A stretch of DNA of 6,058 nt from a bacterium. GTDB lineage: Bacteria > Patescibacteriota > JAUYIX01. The notes below the pieces were generated by a model. The model saw only the letters and a list, made by a program, of their open reading frames with translations. It was not told the origin of the DNA and searched no databases. Positions 1 to 6,058 of the stretch are shown piece by piece (within the stretch, counting starts at the first letter, position 1; each line of letters starts with the position of its first letter). The position numbers were made by a program, and so were the translations under genes. Location: contig JAUYIX010000017.1 of NCBI GenBank assembly GCA_030688115.1, positions 1 through 6,058 of the forward strand, in the 5' to 3' direction.

Positions 1-354
1 GAACTGCTCCTCAGGGCTGAACAACGGAGTCAAAACTTTTTGTATATCCGTCTCTACGTCCGCATCTGCTCCCCCAAACAACCCTCCCCCCGACACATCC
101 ACATCAAAGGTATAATCAAAACTAAAATCAAAGGCCGGAAAAAAATCACCCAACGGACGCGTGATGAGTTCGTCCTCGCGGGCACCGTTATAGGCCTCGA
201 CATCAAAGAGGTCGTCGTTCTCGGGTCGTTGATCGGCTCTGGCCACCTCGGGCGGCCCACCGATCCCGATAAACGTCGGGCCGAGCGCCAGGACGGTCGC
301 CATGATGAGCGGCAAAAAAATCCGTGCCGACAAACCGCGTAGTCGTGGTCTCAT
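1..354 (-). CDS. Third secreted protein with related N-terminus, 3' end outside window (paralogue C, partial)
   Basis: The frame is open from ATG at 354 to the left edge, giving 118 residues. A Sec-type signal peptide is clear: basic n-region (MRPRLRGLSAR), hydrophobic core about 12-32, and an AxA site (VARA, then D41). The mature start resembles paralogues A and B. FDVEAYNGAREDEL at 50-63 matches their Y-D-x-x-x-C-x-G-x-x-E-D-x-(L/M) motif, except that Tyr55 replaces the cysteine. GDFFPAFDFSFDYTF at 69-83 matches DFFPPFEFD of paralogue B. A Gly-rich acidic stretch follows at 87-102. The start is well supported by GGAGGT five bases upstream inside the previous gene and by an ATGA overlap with that gene's stop. 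Whether calcium repeats, Ig-like repeats and a C-terminal anchor follow cannot be seen. Membership in the same family is moderately supported by the motif, the signal peptide and the position; that it is a real gene is more certain. Confidence 0.82.
   Translation of the reverse strand, partial: MRPRLRGLSARIFLPLIMATVLALGPTFIGIGGPPEVARADQRPENDDLFDVEAYNGAREDELITRPLGDFFPAFDFSFDYTFDVDVSGGGLFGGADADVETDIQKVLTPLFSPEEQF
351..354 (-). other. ATGA start/stop overlap between paralogues B and C
   Basis: Same arrangement as the previous junction: ATG of the left-edge gene overlaps the TGA of paralogue B. With the one-base gap after virB4, all four genes form a continuous polycistronic unit, and no room is left for an internal promoter or terminator outside coding sequence. 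Confidence 0.85.
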
Positions 355-2378
355 GCGGACCTCCGTTGGCGCTGCCAGTAAGTCAACCCGAGCAGGCTAA
401 CCACACCGATCACACTTACCGCCGCTGCGGTTGCCTGCGGTAAGGCAGAACCAAGCGAGGCCAAAAGCGTACCGCTCCGTGTCTTGACGCGCTGCACCAA
501 TGAACCACCAACCACACCGGTAGTAAAGTCGGTCCGAGCCTCTGCCGTTTGGCTGCGCGGCCCGACCGAGCGCACCGCAACACTAATAGTATGAGTCTGA
601 TTTTGCGCTCCCGCATCCAGCGTCACGCTGGTAAACCCGGCAGCCGTCTCTTGCGCCGGCAAGACCACTCCGTCAATCTCCCAAACATAGCTCAAAAGCG
701 TCGCGTCGTTGTCGCCATTATTATCGCTGTCCAAGTTGACCGGAAAATTACTGGTCCGGGCAAAGACGGTCACCGTGTCGCCCGGGGTTGGCTCGCGCGG
801 AACCACCTCAAGCTCGACAAGAGGGTCGGCTGCCGAGATCACAAGTGTGCGACTCCCGGCCTTTTGACTGGTGCTCACTAAATAGAGATCAAGCGAGACT
901 TCCAGCGTGTCCCCACTCGCGTCGGGTGCCGTCAGCACCAGCGCGTCGCGGCCAACCCCGGAGGAGCGCTCGACTTGTTTGCCATCTACAAACCACTCAA
1001 AAAGATAGTCGGCCGGATCATTGTTAGATCCCAAGAGCGCGCGCACGGTGACCGGAGCATTGGCGGGCGGTTCTGCCGGATCGGCCTCTAAAGTAATCAA
1101 CTCCCCTACTTGGATCACACCACGCATAGTCGCCAGCTGTCCGGTCGCCGGATTAACCGCCTCGATCTTGTAGGGGATGGTCGTACCCGGAACCCGATCA
1201 GGCTCAACCACAACCTCCAAGCGATGCCTGGCCGAGGACGGGTTTGTCACCTCTTGCCCATCGATCTCGTAGCTGTAGGCAAACGACTCCGCCTCGGCCT
1301 CGGTCCCAACAAAGGAGGCCTCGAGCACCGTCGTCTCGCCCGGCACGGTAAAATCATCTTCGCTGGTCACCTGGCCCTCCAAGTGCTCGCCATTGCTAAC
1401 AAAAAAAGTCTTAGTGGTCGTGTCGATTTTGACAATGTGCTCAAACTCACGCGCGGCATCTTGCATGGTTGAGAGCCCCACCGCATATGCGCGGATCTCT
1501 ACAGCCGACCCGACCGGCTGAACAACCGGCGCGGTCACCGTCGATCCACCAAACCCGATAATCTCCATCCCGTCCTCAATACCGTCGCCGTCGGTATCGG
1601 CGCGGTTGGGATCGGTATCCCAAATGTACTCGGCGAGATTGTTCATGATTCCGGTCGGGCCACCGGCCGTCTCGGGAGTTATTTCGAGCACCTCACCGAG
1701 CACGTTAGTATAAAAATCAAAGTGCGAGTCACCATCCGCGTCGGTCAAGGCATCCCCCGGATTATTAGGGTTAAGCCCGTGCGCAACCTCCCAGTTATCG
1801 TCCATACCGTCATTGTCCTCGTCGACCTGCGGTGTTCTGGTTACCAAGCCACAGGCCGATCCGGTCACGCTCTCGGGCAGTTTTTTACCGCCGGCCTGGA
1901 TCCCCTGCAAACTAATCTCGTCCATGGCAAAACTCACCGCAAAACGCTGATCGTTCTCGGATCCGTTGTTATCCTTAAAATCAGACAGGCTCGCGGTGAT
2001 ACTGATGTCCTGGCCCTGCTCCACCTCCTGGGGGCTGAGCGTAATATTGAGACGCGGCTCACTCTGCTCCTCAGACTCACGGTTGAACTTCTGAAAGACC
2101 TCATTATCAGAAAACGGAAAATCGTACTGCCCGCTAAAACTGCCGCCACCATCGTTGTGCGACTCCTGCGTATCAAACTCAAACGGCGGAAAAAAGTCCT
2201 CGGCCGGATCGCCCGTATCGAGCTGGTCCTCGATCGCACCATTGCAAGAGATCTCGTCGTAGGGACCGAGCGGGTGGGCGTCCAGCAAATCGTCTAAATC
2301 TTTTGCATTTGTCATCAAGGGAGCCGCCCACAAGAGGCACAGTCCGAGCACGCTGATCAATGTCACGATACGTCTCAT
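351..2378 (-). CDS. Secreted, C-terminally anchored surface protein with TSP3-like calcium repeats and three Ig-like repeats (paralogue B)
   Basis: This 675-residue protein of unrecognised family has the same architecture as the gene before it. The signal peptide is about residues 1-25 (MRR basic start, hydrophobic core, cleavage after TNA). The mature N-terminus is acidic and carries PYDEISCNGAIEDQL at 39-53, then DFFPPFEFD at 61-69. A beta-rich domain (108-163) aligns by eye with paralogue A: both begin EP-x-x-x-ITL and end G-x-x-AGG. Cys176 precedes TSP3-like repeats at 186-271 (DEDNDGMDDNWE, TDADGDSHFD, ADTDGDGIEDG). Ig/PKD-like repeats lie at about 330-415, 425-515 and 519-622, with cores SYEIDG, EWFVDG and VWEIDG. 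A C-terminal helix at about 648-667 is followed by RQRRSA, consistent with an inside-positive anchor. Cys45 and Cys176 are the only cysteines of the mature protein. The ATG overlaps the upstream stop as ATGA and only a weak GAGA is present before it, so translation is probably coupled. Likely an outward-facing adhesin or secretion-machine surface subunit; this is inference. Confidence 0.9.
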   Translation of the reverse strand: MRRIVTLISVLGLCLLWAAPLMTNAKDLDDLLDAHPLGPYDEISCNGAIEDQLDTGDPAEDFFPPFEFDTQESHNDGGGSFSGQYDFPFSDNEVFQKFNRESEEQSEPRLNITLSPQEVEQGQDISITASLSDFKDNNGSENDQRFAVSFAMDEISLQGIQAGGKKLPESVTGSACGLVTRTPQVDEDNDGMDDNWEVAHGLNPNNPGDALTDADGDSHFDFYTNVLGEVLEITPETAGGPTGIMNNLAEYIWDTDPNRADTDGDGIEDGMEIIGFGGSTVTAPVVQPVGSAVEIRAYAVGLSTMQDAAREFEHIVKIDTTTKTFFVSNGEHLEGQVTSEDDFTVPGETTVLEASFVGTEAEAESFAYSYEIDGQEVTNPSSARHRLEVVVEPDRVPGTTIPYKIEAVNPATGQLATMRGVIQVGELITLEADPAEPPANAPVTVRALLGSNNDPADYLFEWFVDGKQVERSSGVGRDALVLTAPDASGDTLEVSLDLYLVSTSQKAGSRTLVISAADPLVELEVVPREPTPGDTVTVFARTSNFPVNLDSDNNGDNDATLLSYVWEIDGVVLPAQETAAGFTSVTLDAGAQNQTHTISVAVRSVGPRSQTAEARTDFTTGVVGGSLVQRVKTRSGTLLASLGSALPQATAAAVSVIGVVSLLGLTYWQRQRRSA
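359..364 (-). promoter_or_regulatory. Strong Shine-Dalgarno (GGAGGT) for the left-edge gene
   Basis: GGAGGT on the minus strand, within the last codons of paralogue B and ending four bases before the ATG at 354. It supports that start and suggests this gene can initiate on its own as well as by coupling. The equivalent position before the ATG at 2378 has only a weak GAGA. Confidence 0.7.
2375..2378 (-). other. ATGA start/stop overlap between paralogues A and B
   Basis: TCAT on the plus strand is ATGA on the coding strand: the ATG of paralogue B overlaps the TGA stop of paralogue A. This four-base overlap is a usual sign of translational coupling and co-regulation. It also shows that TGA acts as a stop codon in this organism. 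Confidence 0.85.
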
Positions 2379-4456
2379 GTTGCGGTCTCGTTAGAGCGGT
2401 TGAGACGGACAAGGCTCAAGACTAAAACTCCCAATACTATGGCAGAACCCGCCCCGATCGCGGGAGCAGCGGCGGATAGGCCGGCCGCGAGATTGTTGCT
2501 ACTGCGTGCGGCGCTGGCCACCGGCGAGGCCGCACTAACAAAAAAATCCAGATCTGCGCTCGCGGAGTCACTTGACGCCCCGATATCACGCACCGAGACG
2601 CGCAGCCTATGTGGCCCGGACGTCAGAGTCGGTAACGTAACCAATGAGTGGCTCTCATTGAGTCGCTCACCATCCAAAGTATAGGTGTAAGCCAGGGTCA
2701 CCGATCCAAAGTGGTCAGTCGTCGCCTCTGCGACGGGTTGATCGGAGGTAGTGGGCCGATCGGGTGTTAGCGTCAGTGTCACGCTAGGCTGTAAAACATC
2801 CAAGGATCCCGCGACACTCCCGATCGAGGCACTATCCGTAACACGGTAGACGGCAACACTCACATCATGCGTAGCTCCAGCGCGCTTGCTAACCGGAACC
2901 GTATATTCTGTCGCACCGATACGGGAGGCCGCCGGCACCGGTTGTCCGTCTAAACTCCAATTAAACAAAAACGCATCAGCCGACTCGCTCGAAGTTAAAA
3001 GTGCGCGCACTAGGACTTGTCCGTTTGGTTCTACCTGGTTTGGATCATAATCGAGCAAGACAACATCGCCGATAATCACGGTTAGGGCACCCTTAGCCAA
3101 CTGGTGGCTTTTAAAATTGATCACATCCAGAGAGATCGAGAGCTGCTCTCCCACGGGCGTGCCCGGGTCAACCAAATACTCAAAAGTATGCCGCCCTTGG
3201 CCACTTGAGTCCGGGATCAACGCGCCATTAACCGACCAGCGATAGGTATTAAGTAGATTGTGCTGTTGGCTGCCACGCGGTTTTGCCGAGACGATAAGTG
3301 TCTCGCCCGGAGCCGCCCCTTGTACAAGGCTAAGCTCGACCTCCAGGTCCTCGCGCGTCCCGGCTTGGATATCGCGCGTAGCCGAGTCGATCTTAACCAG
3401 CCGCTCTTGATCCTCGTTGCGCTTACCGGTCAGTCCGGCAACGATCACGTGCAACCGATAGGCCGGTGATCCAAACGCTTTTGTAGCCGGCGCCTCGATC
3501 AATATCTGCCCAAGGCCCACGGCATCCGCCTCATCCGCAAACCCGTCCCCATCACTGTCGGCATTATTTGGATCGGTACCCATCACAAACTCCTCGTAGT
3601 TGGTAAAGGTGCCGTCACCAAGGGTGGCGCCCTCTATTAATGGCGCCGGCGAGACGGCCTCACCGTTTAAGTTTAGGTGCGCATCCGCCGTATAGCCGTC
3701 TTGATCAGGATCCTCTCCGGCGTCCGCGGGATTGCTGGGATCAAGCCCGTGCCGTATCTCCCAGGCATCATCCATGCCATCCGCGTCCGCATCCGTTGTC
3801 GTAATTTGTCGGCTATAGACCCCGCAATCCGGACGGCCCGCGTCAGCCGCAGTATTGCGCTGCTGCTCGAGTGCCTCCGCGTCTCCCCCCGCCATGTACC
3901 CGTTTAAAAAGACCCCGTCCATAAAGGCAACGGTATAAAAATCGGCTCCGGCCCCCTCCAGGCTGGCAAACGTGTCGTAGTTAACCTGGGCGGATAGCTC
4001 TTCGCCCTCTATTAAGGTGGCGGAGTTTAGCGTAATCGAGACCTCGGGCTCCTGGTAAAATGATCCGTTGGCGCGCGATTGCTCCTCCTCGGAGGTAGTC
4101 GGTTCAAACGAGAAGGTTTGCCCGCCGCCACTGCCAAAACCCAGCTCAAAAGGCAACTGAAAACCACCGCCCGGAAAAGGACCCGAGCCCTCTTGGTCGG
4201 TCCCGCCGTCACGCGAGGAGCTGCCCGGCAGATCTATGGAGCCAAACGGACTTGGCACGGTGCCATCACGCGTGTCCTCCATCTCATCCTCCTCAACGCC
4301 CTGACAGGTGACTTGGTCGTAGGCGTCCGTATCGTTGTCCGGCTCGGTTTGCGCGGTTGTCCGCCCCGGGATCCCCAAAGTAAGTAACGTAATCAGCCCA
4401 ACCGATAAACCGGCTGATCCCCACCATTTTTGTTTGTGGCGAGTCCCGTGTGTCAC
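2375..4456 (-). CDS. Secreted, C-terminally anchored surface protein with TSP3-like calcium repeats and three Ig-like repeats (paralogue A)
   Basis: I do not recognise a named family. The preferred start is GTG at 4456 (693 aa), which has GAGG six bases upstream and gives a compact signal peptide. The frame also allows GTG at 4492 (705 aa), but that overlaps virB4 by 35 bases and puts a long basic extension before the hydrophobic core. Residues here are on the 705 scale. The signal peptide ends near residue 47 (GRTTA, then Q). An acidic, Gly/Phe-rich segment follows (57-130) with YDQVTCQGVEEDEM. A beta-rich domain spans about 148-200. Cys223 is followed by Asp-rich thrombospondin type 3-like repeats at 233-322 (DADADGMDDAWE, ADSDGDGFADE). 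Three Ig/PKD-like repeats lie at about 380-472, 476-566 and 568-653, with cores RWSVNG, NWSLDG and TYTLDG. A C-terminal transmembrane helix (about 677-696) ends in LVRLNRSNETAT. The mature protein has exactly two cysteines, 63 and 223. The predicted product is a type I membrane protein facing outward, acting with the VirB4 system by context only. Confidence 0.88.
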   Translation of the reverse strand: MTHGTRHKQKWWGSAGLSVGLITLLTLGIPGRTTAQTEPDNDTDAYDQVTCQGVEEDEMEDTRDGTVPSPFGSIDLPGSSSRDGGTDQEGSGPFPGGGFQLPFELGFGSGGGQTFSFEPTTSEEEQSRANGSFYQEPEVSITLNSATLIEGEELSAQVNYDTFASLEGAGADFYTVAFMDGVFLNGYMAGGDAEALEQQRNTAADAGRPDCGVYSRQITTTDADADGMDDAWEIRHGLDPSNPADAGEDPDQDGYTADAHLNLNGEAVSPAPLIEGATLGDGTFTNYEEFVMGTDPNNADSDGDGFADEADAVGLGQILIEAPATKAFGSPAYRLHVIVAGLTGKRNEDQERLVKIDSATRDIQAGTREDLEVELSLVQGAAPGETLIVSAKPRGSQQHNLLNTYRWSVNGALIPDSSGQGRHTFEYLVDPGTPVGEQLSISLDVINFKSHQLAKGALTVIIGDVVLLDYDPNQVEPNGQVLVRALLTSSESADAFLFNWSLDGQPVPAASRIGATEYTVPVSKRAGATHDVSVAVYRVTDSASIGSVAGSLDVLQPSVTLTLTPDRPTTSDQPVAEATTDHFGSVTLAYTYTLDGERLNESHSLVTLPTLTSGPHRLRVSVRDIGASSDSASADLDFFVSAASPVASAARSSNNLAAGLSAAAPAIGAGSAIVLGVLVLSLVRLNRSNETAT

Positions 4457-4457
4457 G

Positions 4458-6058
4458 CTATACCTCGCCCTCCCCCTGGCCTGATAGGTCACCCTCTTGC
4501 GCGGCGTACTCTCGTTTGGCTTTTTCTATCTCCAGAATTTGCTTGGGGTCGGAGGTAATAATCTGATCCTCGCTGTAGCTCGCAACAACTTTAATCGCAA
4601 CATGCTTAAGCCCCGCAAAAAAGATACCCTCTCCCACGTCACTCTCCAGCAGCAAAAACTTTTCGCCATCGGTAAGATGAAAAACCTCTTGGATCTGGTC
4701 GATCGTCGAGGGAGACTGTCGCAACAACGTCTGGATCGAGGAGTTAGAGACGACCGCGCGTCCATAATCAGAGGCCAACATGTCAGCCACGTCCTGACTG
4801 ATCGTGGTCACACCCAAATAGTATTTACGGGCACGCTTGGCAATCGAGAACAAAAACTTAGCCGAGTCCTCGTATTGCATCATCCACCACGCCTCATCAA
4901 TCGCCAGGATCCGTTTTTTGAGCTCGCTACGCACGGTGTTCCAGACGTAGTTAAGCACCAAAAACATCCCGATCGGTCGTAACTCATCCTCGAGATCGCG
5001 AATATTAAAGGTCACCAACTGTTTTTTGACCTGCACATTAGTCGGCTTGTTAAAGAGACCGGCAAAGGTACCCTGGGTAAATTTAGCCAGACGCGTGGCC
5101 AGACTCTCGGAGCCCTCGGTCGAGGCCAGCACCTCTTGCAAATCCTGCATCAGCGGAAACTCAACCTCAAGCATACTGGGCGTGTTAGGCGTGATGTCTT
5201 TTTTGGCATAGGTATCATAAAGCGCGCTATCGAGCAGGGCATCCTCCTCGGGCGAGAGACGCCCAATCATGATCCCGATCAACGCTTTAAGCGAGACGAT
5301 GTTGGACCTGATCAGATCCTCAGACTTCTCGTCCGAGTTACGTGGCAAGTCAAAAGGATTTAAGCGCGTCTCGGATCCCAGCGCGATATCAATAAAGGCC
5401 CCATCCACCGCAGTCGTCAGATGGTAATACTCCGCCTCGGGATCGATCACGATCACGTCGGTCCCAAGCATCATCGAGCGCAGGATCTCAAGCTTTACCG
5501 CATAGGATTTACCGGCACCGGATTTGGCAAAGATCACCGAGTTGGCGTTCTCCAGGGAGAACCGGTCAAACAAAACCAGCGAGTTATTATGTCGGTTGAT
5601 TCCGTATAAAATTCCGTCGTTGCTGGTCAGCTCACTTGAGATAAAAGGAAAACTGGTCGAGAGCGGCGAGGTGTTCATGTTGGTACCGATCTTAAGCTCA
5701 TCATTACCCACCGGCAGCGTTGAGTTAAAACCCTGCTCCATCTGCAAGATGGCGTGCTTGGCATAGACCAGTCGCGTACCGAGCAGCGTCTCGGCCGACT
5801 CGGTTAGTTCGTCCAGCTTTTTTTTGGAGTCCGCATAAAGCGTTAGATAGAGCCCGTACCGGAAGAACCGCTCGGTGCCCTGCTGCAGACGGTCACGCAG
5901 ACTCTCAATGTCAGCGTGGGCGGTCTCGAGGATCGGATCCCTGACTTTACCGCGCTCAACGTTGAGGTTTATCGAGGCCTCGACCTTACCGGCCTGCTTA
6001 CGCAAGTTTTTGAGAACCATCTCGGATGGCAAGGGGTACATAAACATCGAGATGTCGA
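4458..6058 (-). CDS. virB4: VirB4/TraC-family type IV secretion ATPase, C-terminal part (5' end outside window)
   Basis: This is the cytoplasmic, membrane-associated ATPase that energises a type IV secretion, conjugation or related DNA/protein transfer machine. About 532 residues are visible. The frame stays open to the right edge, so the ATG at 6047 is probably internal and an N-terminal portion is missing. Residues below are counted from that ATG. Walker A is FAKSGAGKS at 173-181 (about 5505-5531). The VirB4-typical DPEAEYYHL follows at 202-210. Walker B is ILAIDEAWWMM at 380-390 (about 4878-4910). A TTISQDVADML motif lies at 414-424 and LLRQ at 441-444. This order is that of the VirB4/TraC branch of the HerA/FtsK superfamily. 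VirD4 coupling proteins lack the IDEAW form and the N-terminal domain seen here before Walker A. The C-terminal tail is charged and Gly/Glu-rich. The TAG stop at 4458-4460 lies one base before the preferred start of the next gene. No key ATPase residue is missing. Confidence in the family is high; the machine's substrate is not known. Confidence 0.95.
   Translation of the reverse strand, partial: DISMFMYPLPSEMVLKNLRKQAGKVEASINLNVERGKVRDPILETAHADIESLRDRLQQGTERFFRYGLYLTLYADSKKKLDELTESAETLLGTRLVYAKHAILQMEQGFNSTLPVGNDELKIGTNMNTSPLSTSFPFISSELTSNDGILYGINRHNNSLVLFDRFSLENANSVIFAKSGAGKSYAVKLEILRSMMLGTDVIVIDPEAEYYHLTTAVDGAFIDIALGSETRLNPFDLPRNSDEKSEDLIRSNIVSLKALIGIMIGRLSPEEDALLDSALYDTYAKKDITPNTPSMLEVEFPLMQDLQEVLASTEGSESLATRLAKFTQGTFAGLFNKPTNVQVKKQLVTFNIRDLEDELRPIGMFLVLNYVWNTVRSELKKRILAIDEAWWMMQYEDSAKFLFSIAKRARKYYLGVTTISQDVADMLASDYGRAVVSNSSIQTLLRQSPSTIDQIQEVFHLTDGEKFLLLESDVGEGIFFAGLKHVAIKVVASYSEDQIITSDPKQILEIEKAKREYAAQEGDLSGQGEGEV
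4461..4476 (-). promoter_or_regulatory. Ribosome binding site deciding the GTG start at 4456
   Basis: The coding strand is purine-rich here, at the very end of virB4 (GGGGGAGGGCGAGGTA). GAGG at 4466-4463 lies six bases before GTG 4456-4454, a normal spacing. The alternative GTG at 4492 has an AGAGG that abuts the codon directly, too close for good initiation. The site lies in the last codons of virB4, so translation of the two genes is likely linked. Confidence 0.65.

Noticed and set aside
40..342. 100-codon plus-strand frame and 68-codon minus-strand frame at the left edge
   Set aside because: Both overlap the open frame from ATG 354, which has a signal peptide, strong ribosome binding site and family motif; the edge truncation explains why short competing frames stand out.
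1722..2297. 191-codon open frame on the plus strand
   Set aside because: It lies wholly antisense inside paralogue B, has low-complexity Val/Arg/Leu content typical of an antisense shadow, and no ribosome binding site or conserved motif was seen.
2330..2345. Cys14 in the signal peptide of paralogue B as a lipoprotein lipobox
   Set aside because: The residues before it (LGL) do not fit a lipobox because Leu is at -1, the Cys sits inside the hydrophobic core, and a good signal peptidase I site (TNA, then K) follows.
4497..4982. 161-codon open frame on the plus strand
   Set aside because: Fully antisense to the Walker B and C-terminal region of virB4, which is clearly the coding strand.
5818..5825. 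Run of eight A followed by G on the coding strand of virB4 (AAA AAA AAG), resembling a slippery frameshift site
   Set aside because: It encodes an ordinary Lys-Lys-Lys in a charged stretch, the zero frame continues through intact ATPase motifs, and I see no clear stimulatory hairpin. Coincidence is the simpler reading.
1..6058. RNA genes, CRISPR arrays, insertion-sequence ends, terminators or operon promoter
   Set aside because: Coding sequence fills the window with no gap longer than one base, and no array-like repeats, tRNA-like segments or hairpin plus T-run were seen outside plausible codon usage.

Overview
The window reads as one stretch of a single minus-strand operon. It holds four co-directional genes, no intergenic gap longer than one base, and no plausible plus-strand gene. 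In transcription order (right to left) they are: the C-terminal ~532 residues of a VirB4/TraC-type conjugation ATPase (cut by the right edge); a ~693-residue secreted, membrane-anchored protein; a 675-residue protein of the same architecture; and the first 118 residues of a third protein with a related N-terminus (cut by the left edge).

The ATPase keeps its Walker A, Walker B and downstream VirB4-type motifs, so it looks functional. It would power a type IV secretion or conjugation-like machine from the cytoplasmic face of the membrane. The three proteins after it each start with a signal peptide. The two complete ones then show an acidic Phe/Gly-rich segment with a conserved D-x-x-x-C-x-G-x-x-E-D motif, a beta-rich domain, a second conserved cysteine, a block of Asp-rich thrombospondin type 3-like calcium-binding repeats, three Ig/PKD-like repeats with a W-x-(I/V/L)-D-G core, and a single C-terminal transmembrane helix with a short basic tail. 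I do not recognise these proteins as a named family. The best inference is that they are surface-exposed components or adhesins working with the VirB4 machine.

Organism: genetic code 11 fits, because TGA is a real stop in both ATGA overlaps and no frame needs TGA as a sense codon. Base composition looks moderately GC-rich (estimated by eye). The VirB4 sequence style, together with surface proteins carrying Asp-rich calcium repeats, resembles Candidate Phyla Radiation (Patescibacteria) or Gram-positive-type systems, but this assignment is tentative. No RNA gene, mobile-element end, CRISPR array, promoter or terminator is evident. The operon's promoter and terminator must both lie outside the window.
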